64,000 nt of DNA, from the NCBI RefSeq assembly GCF_900461105.1, contig NZ_UFWZ01000001.1, positions 1,550,001 through 1,614,000 of the forward strand, written 5' to 3'. The stretch is from Clostridium putrefaciens. GTDB lineage: Bacteria; Bacillota; Clostridia; Clostridiales; Clostridiaceae. Positions 1-8,849 of the stretch are shown here, piece after piece. A model generated the notes under the pieces. That model searched no databases, was not told the origin of the DNA, and saw nothing but the letters and a program-made list of their open reading frames with translations. Both the position numbers and the translations under genes were made by a program. Position 1 is the first letter of the stretch. The number at the start of each line of letters is the position of its first letter.

Positions 1-174
1 TTTAAGTCCCTTATTTCTATATACTTTAATATCTCTTTCTTTAAGTAGCTTTTCATCTAAAGCTTCCAACACATTTTTTAAAACATTGCAGGCTTCATCA
101 CAAACCATCTTATAAATCTTTTTCTCTATTTCCTTGAAAGTTAAGCCATTTTCATTTAAACTAACATTATACAT
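1..174 (-). CDS. ISLre2-family (UPF0236) transposase, N-terminal 58 codons, cut by window edge
   Basis: The frame starts at the ATG at 174 (MYNVSLNENGLTFKEIEKK) and stays open to base 1. I recognise the start of the UPF0236/ISLre2 transposase family: a helical N-terminus, then a KERDIKVYRNKG segment. The same coding sequence occurs in the decayed copy at 53881-54854, where it carries indels; here no frameshift is seen in the visible part. The rest lies outside the window, so intactness cannot be judged. Confidence 0.75.
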   Translation of the reverse strand, partial: MYNVSLNENGLTFKEIEKKIYKMVCDEACNVLKNVLEALDEKLLKERDIKVYRNKGLK

Positions 175-309
175 AAATTCAACTCCATTCAGTTTTGTGT
201 TTGCAACTTAATTATAATGGATAATTTATGTATTGGGGAGATGTTTTTGCATCTCCTTTTATTTATATAGTTTTTTATACTAGTTCTGCCTACTAAAATT
301 ATACTCTAA
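1..309 (-). mobile_element. ISLre2-family insertion sequence, 5' end only
   Basis: The window opens inside an insertion sequence whose transposase reads leftwards off the edge. Its right terminus is near 285-308, a TAGAGTATAATTTTAGTAGG-type end when read on the minus strand. The same terminus recurs at 48093-48116 and 54831-54854. The stretch 1-309 is nearly identical to 54540-54854, so these are copies of one element. The 5' leader between the end and the transposase start also holds a small hairpin at about 235-260. Confidence 0.75.
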
Positions 310-333
310 CATTATATACTTTATAATAAAACT

Positions 334-372
334 AAAAAAAGCAGCTAAAACTCTTTGAGTTTTAGCTGCTTT
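334..372 (-). terminator. Rho-independent terminator of gdhA
   Basis: A perfect 14-bp stem (340-353 with 357-370) with a 3-nt loop is followed on the minus strand by a run of T. It lies just past the gdhA stop codon. The A/T-rich flanks would let it act in both directions. Confidence 0.9.
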
Positions 373-382
373 TTATTATATT

Positions 383-1750
383 TTAGTAAATTCCTTGAAG
401 CATCATAGCTTCTGCTACTTTTAAGAATCCAGCTATGTTTGCACCAGCTACTAAATTGTATCCGAATCCACAAGATTCAGCTGCGTTCATAGCATTGTCA
501 TGGATACCCTTCATTATGTGATGTAATTTAACATCAACTTCTTCAGCTGTCCATGCAAGTCTCATACTGTTTTGTGCCATTTCAAGAGCTGATACTGCAA
601 CTCCTCCAGCATTAGCAGCTTTAGCTGGTCCAACTATTAAACCTTTTTCTAAGAAATACTTAAGAGCTTCATTTGTACATGGCATATTAGCAGCTTCACA
701 TACAAATTTTATATCATTATCAACTATTTGTTTTGCATGCTCTAAACTTATATCATTTTGAGTAGCACATGGTATTATGATATCAGCTTTAGTTCCCCAT
801 GGTTTTTCACCTTTAAAGAACTTAGCACCAAATTTATTAGCATAGTCTTCAGCTTTATCTCTTCCTGAACTTCTCATTTCTAATAAGTAATTAATCTTTT
901 CTTCTGTTATAACACCATCTTTATCATAAACATATCCATCTGGTCCTGATATTGTGATAACTTTACCACCAAGTTCTGCAACTGTTTTACAAACGCCCCA
1001 AGCAACTTGGCCAAATCCAGAGATAGCTACTGTTTTTCCTTTTATAGTAGTTCCATTATGTTTTAACATTTCCTCGCAAAAATAAGTTACACCAGCTCCA
1101 GTTGCTTCTGGTCTACCTATACATCCACCATAAGATAAGCCTTTACCAGTTAAAACTCCATTTTCAAAGGCACCTTTAATTCTTTTATAATATCCATACA
1201 TGTATCCTATTTCTTTTGCTCCAACTCCAAGATCTCCTGCAGGAACGTCTACATCAGGACCTATGTGTCTATATAACTCAACCATGAAACTTTCACAGAA
1301 TCTCCTGATTTCTCCGTTAGATCTTCCTCTTGGATCAAAATCAGCTCCACCTTTACCTCCACCTATTGGAAGTCCTGTTAATGAATTTTTAAGCACTTGC
1401 TCAAAACCCAAAAACTTTACAATTCCTAAATAAACTGATGGATGAAATCTTAGTCCACCCTTATAAGGTCCTATAGCTCCATTAAATTGAACTCTGAATC
1501 CACGATTAACATTTACTTTACCTTGATCATCTACCCAAGGCACCTTAAACATTATTTGTCTTTCAGGTTCGCAAAATCTTTCTAGAAGATTAGCTTCTAT
1601 ATATTCTGGATGGTTTTCTAAAACAGGCTCTAATGATTCTAATACTTCTTCTACAGCTTGAATAAATTCTGGTTCCCCAGCATTTCTACCTTTAACGTTT
1701 ACAATTACCTGTTCAATATATTTCTTAGGACTTAGTGTTTCATTTGTCAT
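383..1750 (-). CDS. gdhA: Glutamate dehydrogenase (NAD(P)-dependent, hexameric type)
   Basis: It interconverts glutamate and 2-oxoglutarate plus ammonia in the cytoplasm. Of 455 residues, the N-terminal substrate domain holds GGKGGADFDP at 131-140 (substrate-binding Lys 133) and PAGDLGVGAKEIGY from 170 (catalytic Asp 173). A Rossmann domain with GFGQVA at 245-250 follows. The length is normal for small hexameric bacterial GDHs, and SGPDGY in the dinucleotide domain resembles the NAD-linked clostridial enzyme. I place the start at the ATG at 1750 because a GGGGGG ribosome site lies 9 nt upstream; an upstream in-frame ATG at 1786 has no such site. It is monocistronic, with its own promoter (1792-1821) and terminator (334-372). 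The coenzyme preference is inferred. Confidence 0.95.
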   Translation of the reverse strand: MTNETLSPKKYIEQVIVNVKGRNAGEPEFIQAVEEVLESLEPVLENHPEYIEANLLERFCEPERQIMFKVPWVDDQGKVNVNRGFRVQFNGAIGPYKGGLRFHPSVYLGIVKFLGFEQVLKNSLTGLPIGGGKGGADFDPRGRSNGEIRRFCESFMVELYRHIGPDVDVPAGDLGVGAKEIGYMYGYYKRIKGAFENGVLTGKGLSYGGCIGRPEATGAGVTYFCEEMLKHNGTTIKGKTVAISGFGQVAWGVCKTVAELGGKVITISGPDGYVYDKDGVITEEKINYLLEMRSSGRDKAEDYANKFGAKFFKGEKPWGTKADIIIPCATQNDISLEHAKQIVDNDIKFVCEAANMPCTNEALKYFLEKGLIVGPAKAANAGGVAVSALEMAQNSMRLAWTAEEVDVKLHHIMKGIHDNAMNAAESCGFGYNLVAGANIAGFLKVAEAMMLQGIY

Positions 1751-1791
1751 TAATAATACCCCCCTAAAATGAATGTAATTCTGCATGTTGC

Positions 1792-1821
1792 ATTATATTT
1801 GAATATAAATCTTTCTGACAA
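1792..1821 (-). promoter_or_regulatory. Probable sigma-A promoter of gdhA
   Basis: On the minus strand, TTGTCA (1816-1821) is followed after 18 nt by TATAAT (1792-1797), about 40 nt before the gdhA start codon. Both boxes are close to consensus, and no other gene lies between. Confidence 0.65.
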
Positions 1822-1900
1822 TATATTATATTCAATGTAAAGTCTCTTATTCCTTCTTTAATTATAAAGATTCTTAACTTTGCAATTATCTATATTAAAA

Positions 1901-1936
1901 TCAATCAAACCTTTATTAAAATAAAGGTTTGATTGT
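1901..1936 (-). terminator. Terminator after the RpiR-type regulator
   Basis: A perfect 15-bp stem, CAATCAAACCTTTAT (1902-1916) with its complement at 1921-1935, and a 4-nt loop. It sits a few bases past the stop codon of the regulator gene and is followed on the minus strand by ATTTTAAT. Confidence 0.8.
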
Positions 1937-1940
1937 AAGT

Positions 1941-2819
1941 TTAATATCTATCATCAACATTTTTATAAGAATATACTTCATATTCTTGCCATATCTTTTC
2001 TAAACTATTATAAGTATCGGAAATGTTTTCTTTTTCTCTAAGTCCTACTGCAATAATTAAAGCATTAATAACACTTAAAGGCGCAACTAAAGAATCAACA
2101 AATGAAGCCATATTGCTTTGTGCAATTAATGTGTAATCTGCCTGTGAGGCTAATGGTGATAGTAGGCTATCAGTAATAGCAACAACTTTAGCATTTCTGC
2201 TTTGAGCATAGGCTAAAGATTCAATTGTTCTATTAGCGTATCTTGGAAATCCTATACCAATAACTAGATCTCCTTCACCAACTCTTATGATCTGTTCAAA
2301 TATATCACTAATACCATTACCTACAACTTTAACATTATCTAAAATAACATTTAGATAAAATCCTAAAAATTCTGCTAGTGCAGTGGAGCTTCTAAGACCT
2401 ATAATGTATATCCTTTTAGCACTAAAAATATTATTAACCACATCTTCAAAGGTTTTATGATTGATTTTTTCAAGCGTTGCTCTGATATTTTCTATATCAG
2501 ATTTTAATACACCTTTAAGTGCATTTTCTTCGCTTATAAAATCATTTGCAAGTTCAATCCTTTGTACTGTGGTTAATTTATTTTTAATTAATTCTTGTAA
2601 TTCTTTTTGAAGGTTTGGGTAACCACTAAAGCCAAGTTCATTTGCAAATCTAACCACGGTAGATTCACTTACTCCAACACTAGAACCAAGTTTGGCTGCA
2701 GTCATAAATGCTGCCTTGTCATAATGCTTTAGTATATATTCTGCTATTAGTTTTTGCCCCTTACTTAATCTCGGAAATTTCATTTGTATGGTTCGCATCA
2801 AATCTTGATTATCTTCCAT
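1941..2819 (-). CDS. MurR/RpiR-family transcriptional regulator
   Basis: A cytoplasmic DNA-binding regulator of 292 residues. The N-terminal HTH_6 domain (about 1-77) has a recognition-helix region GVSESTVVRFANELGF at 49-64. A SIS sugar-phosphate-binding domain (about 130-250) begins RIYIIGLRSST. This family usually senses a phosphosugar and controls carbohydrate or amino-sugar genes. No such gene lies beside it here, so the ligand and targets are unknown. The start is the ATG at 2819, preceded by AGGAACAGGAAT; a GTG at 2843 is possible but less well placed. It is a single gene with its own terminator at 1901-1936. Confidence 0.88.
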   Translation of the reverse strand: MEDNQDLMRTIQMKFPRLSKGQKLIAEYILKHYDKAAFMTAAKLGSSVGVSESTVVRFANELGFSGYPNLQKELQELIKNKLTTVQRIELANDFISEENALKGVLKSDIENIRATLEKINHKTFEDVVNNIFSAKRIYIIGLRSSTALAEFLGFYLNVILDNVKVVGNGISDIFEQIIRVGEGDLVIGIGFPRYANRTIESLAYAQSRNAKVVAITDSLLSPLASQADYTLIAQSNMASFVDSLVAPLSVINALIIAVGLREKENISDTYNSLEKIWQEYEVYSYKNVDDRY

Positions 2820-2950
2820 AAGTATTCCTGTTCCTTTCTTCACATTTAAAATAAAATGAAGTATTTATTTCATTTTATCATTTAATGAAGAATTAAACAA
2901 TAAATAAAATCATTTTAATGTAAATCTTTATCTTTTTATACCTCTTTACT

Positions 2951-3490
2951 TTATTTCTTTTCTATAATTAAAAGAGAGGGTGCATTATTTCGATTAAGTG
3001 TTTCATGAAGCATTGAACCGTATAATAGTTTGTCTAAAGAAGAGGCATATTTTAATATTTCCTCTTTTTCTTTTTTTCCTTCTTCATGCCCACTATACAT
3101 TGATATAGCCATAATGCCCTGTGATTTTAATAGCTCTAGTCCTTTTTTTATACTTATCAATGTAGACTTACAGTTAGTAGTAATATTTTTATCGCCTCCA
3201 GGCAAGTATCCTAAGTTGTACATTATGCAATCGACACTGTCTTTTATAATGTTATCTATAAGTTCGTGAGACTCTTCTATTAAATGCACGTTTTGTATCT
3301 CTTTATTTTTATAATTTTCTATGGCCATATGTTGTATTTCAAAAGAATATACAGTTTTAAAGTATTTTGATAAAAAGTCTGTATCTTTTCCATTTCCTAA
3401 AGTTGCATCTATAGCTATATCAAAATTCTTTATATTATCTTTAATTATGTTATGTGAAAGTACACTTATATCTGCTGTATAGTTAAACAT
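2951..3490 (-). CDS. mnmM: tRNA (mnm5s2U34) methyltransferase MnmM-like (YtqB family)
   Basis: A small Rossmann-fold SAM methyltransferase of 179 residues. Motif I is IDATLGNGKDTDFLS (about 26-40), and NLGYLPGGDK (about 92-101) is typical of the YtqB/rRNA-methylase-like family (Pfam 06962). Bacillus YtqB has been renamed MnmM because it methylates nm5(s2)U34 in the tRNA wobble position; assignment here rests on family resemblance only. It lies downstream of rluB in the same direction (54-nt gap), a plausible RNA-modification pair. Confidence 0.8.
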   Translation of the reverse strand: MFNYTADISVLSHNIIKDNIKNFDIAIDATLGNGKDTDFLSKYFKTVYSFEIQHMAIENYKNKEIQNVHLIEESHELIDNIIKDSVDCIMYNLGYLPGGDKNITTNCKSTLISIKKGLELLKSQGIMAISMYSGHEEGKKEKEEILKYASSLDKLLYGSMLHETLNRNNAPSLLIIEKK

Positions 3491-3544
3491 AAATATAAAA
3501 TCTCCTTTGTTTGCGTATAGTTAAAGATAAATATAAAAGTCTTA

Positions 3545-4258
3545 TTATAACCCTTTTATATAATCTAATTCTCTTTCATTTAAGTATCTCCAACTACCTT
3601 CTTCTACATTTTCTAATGTTATATCACCAATAGAAACTCTTTGAAGTTTTAGAACTTCATGACCTAAGGCAGAACACATTTTTCTTATTTGGCGATTTTT
3701 GCCTTCATATATTGTAATTTCTACTAAAGAAGAATTGTTTTTATAACTTTCCTTTATTTCTATGTTAGCTCTTTTTGTAATATATTCGTCTATTTCTAGA
3801 CCTGATCTAAAGCTGTTTAGTTCTGAATTACTAAAATCTCCTTCAATTAATGCTAGGTATGTCTTACCTATAGATTCTCTTGGATGTATTACTTTATTAT
3901 ATACGTCGCCGTCATTTGTAAGAAACAAAAGCCCAGAACTATCATAATCAAGTCTACCAACTGGAAATATCCTTTCATCAACAGTTACTAGATCTAATAT
4001 AGTCTTCCTACCTCTTTCATCATTTAGTGTAGTAACATATCCTTCAGGTTTATTAAGAACTATATATACCTTATCCTTTTCAGGTTCTATTAATTTATCA
4101 TTTACATAAACTTTATCCTTTTTAGGATCCACTTTAAATCCTAGTTCATTAATAACCGTATCATTAACCTTTACAATACCTTCTAATATATATTGTTCAC
4201 TTTTTCTTCTAGATGCTACTCCGCATCGTGCCATGTATTTTTGTAATCTTTCTTCCAT
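3545..4258 (-). CDS. rluB: Pseudouridine synthase, RluB/RsuA family
   Basis: It isomerises uridine to pseudouridine in ribosomal RNA, probably 23S. The 237 residues comprise an S4 RNA-binding domain (about 1-60: LQKYMARCGVASRRKSEQYI) and the catalytic domain, with GRLDYDSSGLLFLTNDGD (about 141-158) holding the catalytic Asp. The C-terminal KNRQIRKMCSALGHEV motif is diagnostic of the RsuA/RluB/E/F group. Which member of the group, and which uridine, is not settled by the sequence. RluB is the usual clostridial assignment. Confidence 0.88.
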   Translation of the reverse strand: MEERLQKYMARCGVASRRKSEQYILEGIVKVNDTVINELGFKVDPKKDKVYVNDKLIEPEKDKVYIVLNKPEGYVTTLNDERGRKTILDLVTVDERIFPVGRLDYDSSGLLFLTNDGDVYNKVIHPRESIGKTYLALIEGDFSNSELNSFRSGLEIDEYITKRANIEIKESYKNNSSLVEITIYEGKNRQIRKMCSALGHEVLKLQRVSIGDITLENVEEGSWRYLNERELDYIKGL

Positions 4259-4497
4259 TAATTATTCAACTCCATTATTTATTTATCTACTTAAGTATAT
4301 TTGTTATTTTGAATAAAATCAATTTTTTAGTTTACATTAAAAATTTACTTTACATAATAATTATTATGTATCCCATGTGGTAAAATACTGGATATAACAA
4401 AGATCTTAAATAAAACACCTTAAAAAGCTAAGGTATTCTAAATCTATATTAAAATTTTAAATTATTTAATAAGTTAATGGAATATTTATCTTTTTAA

Positions 4498-4536
4498 ATA
4501 AAAAGCTGTGGCACTAATTTGTTAGTGCCACAGCCC
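4498..4536 (-). terminator. Terminator of the small Cys-rich gene
   Basis: A perfect 13-bp GC-containing stem, GCTGTGGCACTAA (4505-4517) pairing with 4522-4534. On the minus strand it is followed by a T-rich tract. It ends 6 nt past the stop codon of the 59-residue gene. Confidence 0.88.
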
Positions 4537-4541
4537 CTTTA

Positions 4542-4721
4542 TTATCTACATACTCCAAGTAATATTAATAACCAAAGTATATTATTGTTATTTCCAGAAT
4601 TACCACATTGATTGTTGTTCCAAGGATTGCAGGAGTTTCCTCCTGTATTACAACAATTATTCACTGGCGGACAACATGGTGTGCAATAACATTTGCATTT
4701 ACATTTGTGTTTATGGCTCAT
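4542..4721 (-). CDS. Small Cys/Asn/Pro-rich protein with hydrophobic tail (spore-coat-like, function unknown)
   Basis: 59 residues starting at the ATG at 4721, chosen because AAGGAGCG lies 6 nt upstream; an in-frame upstream start would skip that site. The head is HKHKCKCKCYCTPCCPP, with ten or more cysteines overall. The middle is Asn/Gly-rich and the tail ILWLLILLGVCR could insert in a membrane. This layout resembles small sporulation or spore-surface proteins of clostridia and bacilli, but I do not recognise a named family. It has its own terminator. The role in spores is inference. Confidence 0.7.
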   Translation of the reverse strand: MSHKHKCKCKCYCTPCCPPVNNCCNTGGNSCNPWNNNQCGNSGNNNNILWLLILLGVCR

Positions 4722-4819
4722 ATAAATCGCTCCTTCAAATTCCAACTTTCTTATGTCTAATTCATTATATTCCTACAGCATAATTTTTGTTACAACCATA
4801 AAAGGCTTTATTTAAGCAA

Positions 4820-4859
4820 AAAAGAAGTCTTTACAAGTTAATTTGCAAAGACTTCTTTT
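4820..4859 (-). terminator. Terminator of the aminopeptidase P gene
   Basis: A 13-bp stem, AAAAGAAGTCTTT (4820-4832) with 4847-4859, and a 14-nt loop with A/T runs on both sides. It lies 35 nt past the pepP stop codon. Confidence 0.8.
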
Positions 4860-4893
4860 TGTTAATACTTCTATCTTTATTAATAACGTATCT

Positions 4894-6672
4894 TTAGATA
4901 TTTCTAGTAACTGAATAAAGCCATTTTCTTTCTTCTTCTTTAAGATTTGGAGATAATTTTTCGTAAACCATCTCATGATAACTGTTTAACCAATCTTTTT
5001 GAACCTTTGTTAAAAGTTCTGGGTTTATTGCATCTAAGTCAATTGGGCAGTATGAAATAGTTTCAAATCCAAAGAACTTTCCAAATTCACTTTCACCTTT
5101 TTCTACAGTCAAAAGTACATTTTCAGTTCTAATCCCATGTTTGCCCTCTCTATATATACCTGGTTCATTTGTTACAATCATACCAAGTTCTAATCTTACA
5201 TCACTTGGTACTGTACTTATTCTGTGTGGTCCTTCATGAACATTTAAGAGAAATCCAACTCCATGACCAGTTCCACACTTATAGTCTATAAACCTATCCC
5301 ACATTGGCTTTCTTGCTAGTATATCTAAATTTGATCCTGTAGTTCCATATAAAAATGTAGCACTACTAAGGTCTATATGCCCTTTTAATACTAAGGTAAA
5401 GTCATCTTTTTCTTCCTTTGTTAATGGTCCCATAGCTATTGTTCTTGTAATATCTGTAGTACCATCTAAATATTGTCCACCTGAATCCACAAGAAATAAT
5501 CCTTCTTTTTTTAGAACATATTGGCTTTCCTTTGACGCCTTATAATGCATCATAGCAGCATGATCTTTATATCCTGCTATAGTATCAAAACTTGGTTCTA
5601 TAAAGAGGTCTTGCTCTTTTCTAAAACTTTCAAGTTTATCTGTTGCTGATATTTCAGTTATTTCTTCTTTACCTATATTTGTTTTAAGCCAATATATAAA
5701 GTTAACCATAGCAGTACCATCTTTAATGTGGCTATTTTTCATACTATTTATTTCTTGAGTATTTTTAACAGCTTTAAGCGTTGTTGTAATATTTGAATTT
5801 GGCATTATACTACATTTACTTTCAATTATCTTGTATAAATATATATTAGTCTTATCTAAATCTATTAAAACCTTATCCTTACTGTCTAGGTAATCATTTA
5901 TTGTTTCAACATCATTATAATCTACAATTTGTATATTATCCTTATGGAAATCACTTAAATCAAGGTTTTTTACCTTGTTTTTATCTACAAATAATATTGC
6001 TTTTTCTAAAGTTACAAGGGCATAGGATAAAAATACGGGATTATTTGCAACATCTGATCCCCTTAGGTTAAATAACCATGCAATATCATCTACAGATGAT
6101 ATAAAGTAAGCTGTTGCAGCTTTTTTCTTTAATATATCTCTAACTTCATTTATTTTTTCAATAGCAGTCTTACCTGTATATTTAACTTCATGTTTGAACA
6201 TCTTTCCACTAGGTATCTCTGGTCTATCCACCCAAATTGTATCTATATATTTGCAATTATATTCAATAGTTATTTCTTTAGTTCTAAATTCTTTTTCCAT
6301 CTTATTGTATTGACTTGCAGATATAGTTCTTCCATCAAATCCAACCTTGTCCCCTTTATTTAACTCAGATAAGATCCACTCATCATAGGTTGGTACATTA
6401 GGTATGCCCATCTTAAATAAATATATACCACTGTCTTTTAACTCCTTATTTGCTTGTATGAAATATCTACCATCAGTCCAGAGTCCTGCTTTATTTTCAG
6501 TTACAACTATAGTTCCAGCGGATCCCGTAAATCCTGATATCCACTCTCTAGATTTGAAAAATTTAGCTACATATTCACTTTGATGATAATCACTACTTGG
6601 AATAATGTATGCAGATACTTTATCTTTTTTCATTTCAGCCCTTAACAGTTTAATTCTATCTTTTATATTCAT
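4894..6672 (-). CDS. pepP: Aminopeptidase P family protein (M24 Xaa-Pro aminopeptidase, long form)
   Basis: A cytoplasmic metallopeptidase that removes N-terminal residues before proline. The 592 residues fit the three-domain long form: two creatinase-like N-terminal domains and a C-terminal M24 domain. Metal ligands are visible: Asp in VDSGGQYLDGTTDITRT, His in GTGHGVGF, Glu in NEPGIYREG, and Glu in GIRTENVLL. The conserved VHEGPHRI segment follows the GTGHGVGF motif. The start at ATG 6672 is supported by AAGGGGG 8 nt upstream; a TTG two codons earlier overlaps that spacing. It is monocistronic with a terminator at 4820-4859. Confidence 0.92.
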   Translation of the reverse strand: MNIKDRIKLLRAEMKKDKVSAYIIPSSDYHQSEYVAKFFKSREWISGFTGSAGTIVVTENKAGLWTDGRYFIQANKELKDSGIYLFKMGIPNVPTYDEWILSELNKGDKVGFDGRTISASQYNKMEKEFRTKEITIEYNCKYIDTIWVDRPEIPSGKMFKHEVKYTGKTAIEKINEVRDILKKKAATAYFISSVDDIAWLFNLRGSDVANNPVFLSYALVTLEKAILFVDKNKVKNLDLSDFHKDNIQIVDYNDVETINDYLDSKDKVLIDLDKTNIYLYKIIESKCSIMPNSNITTTLKAVKNTQEINSMKNSHIKDGTAMVNFIYWLKTNIGKEEITEISATDKLESFRKEQDLFIEPSFDTIAGYKDHAAMMHYKASKESQYVLKKEGLFLVDSGGQYLDGTTDITRTIAMGPLTKEEKDDFTLVLKGHIDLSSATFLYGTTGSNLDILARKPMWDRFIDYKCGTGHGVGFLLNVHEGPHRISTVPSDVRLELGMIVTNEPGIYREGKHGIRTENVLLTVEKGESEFGKFFGFETISYCPIDLDAINPELLTKVQKDWLNSYHEMVYEKLSPNLKEEERKWLYSVTRNI

Positions 6673-6796
6673 TAACAAAACCCCCTTCTTGTATCTAATC
6701 TATTTTAATACCTTATTATACTATAATATCATTGCTATAAGTTTCATTCAATATAGTTTAGTAAAACAATTTAATAAAACCTTTCTAAATATCAAA

Positions 6797-6830
6797 AAAA
6801 TATCACACTAAATTTTAGTGTGATATTTTT
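6797..6830 (-). terminator. Terminator of the V-type ATPase operon
   Basis: A near-perfect palindrome, TATCACACTAAA with its complement (6801-6825), flanked by A and T runs, directly past the atpD stop at 6839. It marks the end of the nine-gene operon. Confidence 0.85.
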
Positions 6831-6838
6831 AATAATTA

Positions 6839-7453
6839 CTATTTTTTGTGCTTCTTCTTAACCACTTTTAGTCTAAAAAAGTCTTCTCTTTCTTTTTCTT
6901 CTAAAACCTCTGTAACGAACTTAACTATCTCACCAAATTTAGGTATTTGTATATTTTGTAATGCATTGGCTCTTTTTTGTGTCTTTTTAACTTCTATAGC
7001 CAGTCTGTATATTGCATTTTCTACCTCTGCTAACTCATAGGTTAAAAATTTCACCTTATTAAATTCCTTTACAGCTTCATCTATAGAAGGTGTACTTCTA
7101 TAAAATCCATATTTAGTTGTAATTTCTTTTTTCTCAAATATTATCTTTGGTACTTCTACTCCCATAACACTTTTAAATATTATCTCATAATCTTTAGATT
7201 CATCTATAGCCATAGCTACATCCTCTACATTTAGTATACCTGAGTTTATATTTGCATCCCTTAATGCCTCGTAGGCTTTCGCAAAGGTTGAATTTATGTC
7301 TTCTTGAAGTGAATATGCCTTTGACACATAGGACATTATTTCTCTTATTAAAACATTTCTCTTTTTATCTAACAATTCAAAGCCTTTTTTCGAAAATTCT
7401 AAAGAAGCCTTAGCTGATATTAATGTAGATTTAGTTGGAGCAAAATTTTCCAC
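6839..7453 (-). CDS. atpD: V-type ATP synthase subunit D (central stalk)
   Basis: 204 residues, the usual size. Subunit D forms the coiled-coil rotor shaft inside the A3B3 head. The signature N-terminal APTKSTLISAKASLEFSKKG and the C-terminal RVNALE-like block (KKTQKRANALQNIQIPKF) are both present, with long amphipathic helices between. The C-terminus is rich in lysine. It is the last gene of the operon, 1 nt after atpB, and ends at the terminator at 6797-6830. Confidence 0.95.
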   Translation of the reverse strand: MENFAPTKSTLISAKASLEFSKKGFELLDKKRNVLIREIMSYVSKAYSLQEDINSTFAKAYEALRDANINSGILNVEDVAMAIDESKDYEIIFKSVMGVEVPKIIFEKKEITTKYGFYRSTPSIDEAVKEFNKVKFLTYELAEVENAIYRLAIEVKKTQKRANALQNIQIPKFGEIVKFVTEVLEEKEREDFFRLKVVKKKHKK

Positions 7454-7454
7454 T

Positions 7455-8837
7455 TTACTTCACCACTGCTTTATAATATTTATTTAGCATTTCTGGAGAT
7501 ACTCTATCAAGCTCGTTTTTTGGAATTATGCCTAATATACTCCAGGCTAAGTCTAATGTTTCTTCCATACTTCTATTTTCAGCATAGTCTTGTTTTAAGA
7601 ACTTTTCTTCAAATAGTCTCCCAAATTCCATGTATATCTTATCTGTATCTGATAGTTCATCTTCACCAATTACTTGAGCTAATGCAATTATGTCCTGTAC
7701 TCGTGAGTAAGCAGCAAATACTTGGTTAGAGACATCTGCATGATCTTCTCTTGTGTATCCATCACCAATACCATCTTTCATAAGACGTGAAAGGGAAGGT
7801 AGTATATTTACAGGTGGGTATATATCCCTTTGTTGTATACCTCTACTTAGAACTATTTGACCCTCAGTAATGAATCCTGTTAAATCAGGTACAGGATGAG
7901 TTATATCATCGTTAGGCATAGTTAGTATAGGTATTTGTGTTATACTCCCCTTTACCCCTCTCATCATGCCTGCTCTTTCATATAGTGATGCTAAATCAGA
8001 GTATAGATATCCTGGGTATCCCTTCCTGCTTGGAACCTCTTCTCTTAAAGAAGATAGTTCACGAAGAGCTTCACAGTAGCTTGTAATATCAGTAAGTATT
8101 ACAAGTACATGCATACCTTCTTCAAAGGCTAAATACTCAGCAGCAGTTAATGCACATCTTGGAGTTATAATTCTTTCTACTATAGGGTCATCTGCAAGGT
8201 TTGTGAACATAACTACCTTCTCTAAAACCCCAGCTTCTTCAAAGCTCTTTTTAAAGAAATTAGCATCATCGTGCTTTATTCCCATGGCTCCAAAAACTAT
8301 ACAAAAATTATCTGCGTTATCTCCTGATATTTTAGCCTGCCTTACTATTTGAGCCGCTAATTCATTGTGTGACATACCATTTCCAGAAAATATAGGAAGC
8401 TTTTGCCCTCTTATTAGTGTAGCTAGGCAGTCTATTGAAGATATTCCTGTTTGAATATAATCTCTAGGATATTCCCTTGCCACAGGATTCATAGGTCTTC
8501 CATTTACATCATATTTCTTTAAAGAATATACCTCTCCACCATTATCCCTTGGTTCCCCTATACCATTAAACTCTCTCCCTAGGATATCCTTAGATAATGG
8601 AATTCTAAATGATTCCCCTCTAAAGTGCACAGATGTATTATTTACCGATATACCTGTAGTTGGTTCAAATACTTGAATCACTGCTTTGTCTTCATATATT
8701 TGAACCACTTTTCCTTTTTTCTTCTGATTATTATCTACTACAATGTCTACTATCTCATCATAGGCTACATCTTCTACATTTGATAATATTATTAGAGGAC
8801 CTTGAACCTTATCTAAAATTAAATATTCTTTTTTCAC
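7455..8837 (-). CDS. atpB: V-type ATP synthase subunit B (non-catalytic head subunit)
   Basis: 460 residues, the standard length. It alternates with subunit A in the A3B3 hexamer. The beta-barrel start ([20 protein letters not shown]) is followed by the RecA-like fold. The P-loop is replaced by [16 protein letters not shown], as expected for the regulatory B subunit, and [21 protein letters not shown] follows. [23 protein letters not shown] is strongly conserved. It follows atpA by 12 nt and is followed by atpD after 1 nt. Confidence 0.96.
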   Translation of the reverse strand: MKKEYLILDKVQGPLIILSNVEDVAYDEIVDIVVDNNQKKKGKVVQIYEDKAVIQVFEPTTGISVNNTSVHFRGESFRIPLSKDILGREFNGIGEPRDNGGEVYSLKKYDVNGRPMNPVAREYPRDYIQTGISSIDCLATLIRGQKLPIFSGNGMSHNELAAQIVRQAKISGDNADNFCIVFGAMGIKHDDANFFKKSFEEAGVLEKVVMFTNLADDPIVERIITPRCALTAAEYLAFEEGMHVLVILTDITSYCEALRELSSLREEVPSRKGYPGYLYSDLASLYERAGMMRGVKGSITQIPILTMPNDDITHPVPDLTGFITEGQIVLSRGIQQRDIYPPVNILPSLSRLMKDGIGDGYTREDHADVSNQVFAAYSRVQDIIALAQVIGEDELSDTDKIYMEFGRLFEEKFLKQDYAENRSMEETLDLAWSILGIIPKNELDRVSPEMLNKYYKAVVK

Positions 8838-8849
8838 TTCAGTTCCTCC

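Noticed and set aside
1200-1433. Open frames opposite gdhA, the V-ATPase and other long genes
   Set aside because: These are antisense shadows of strongly conserved genes and have no ribosome sites.
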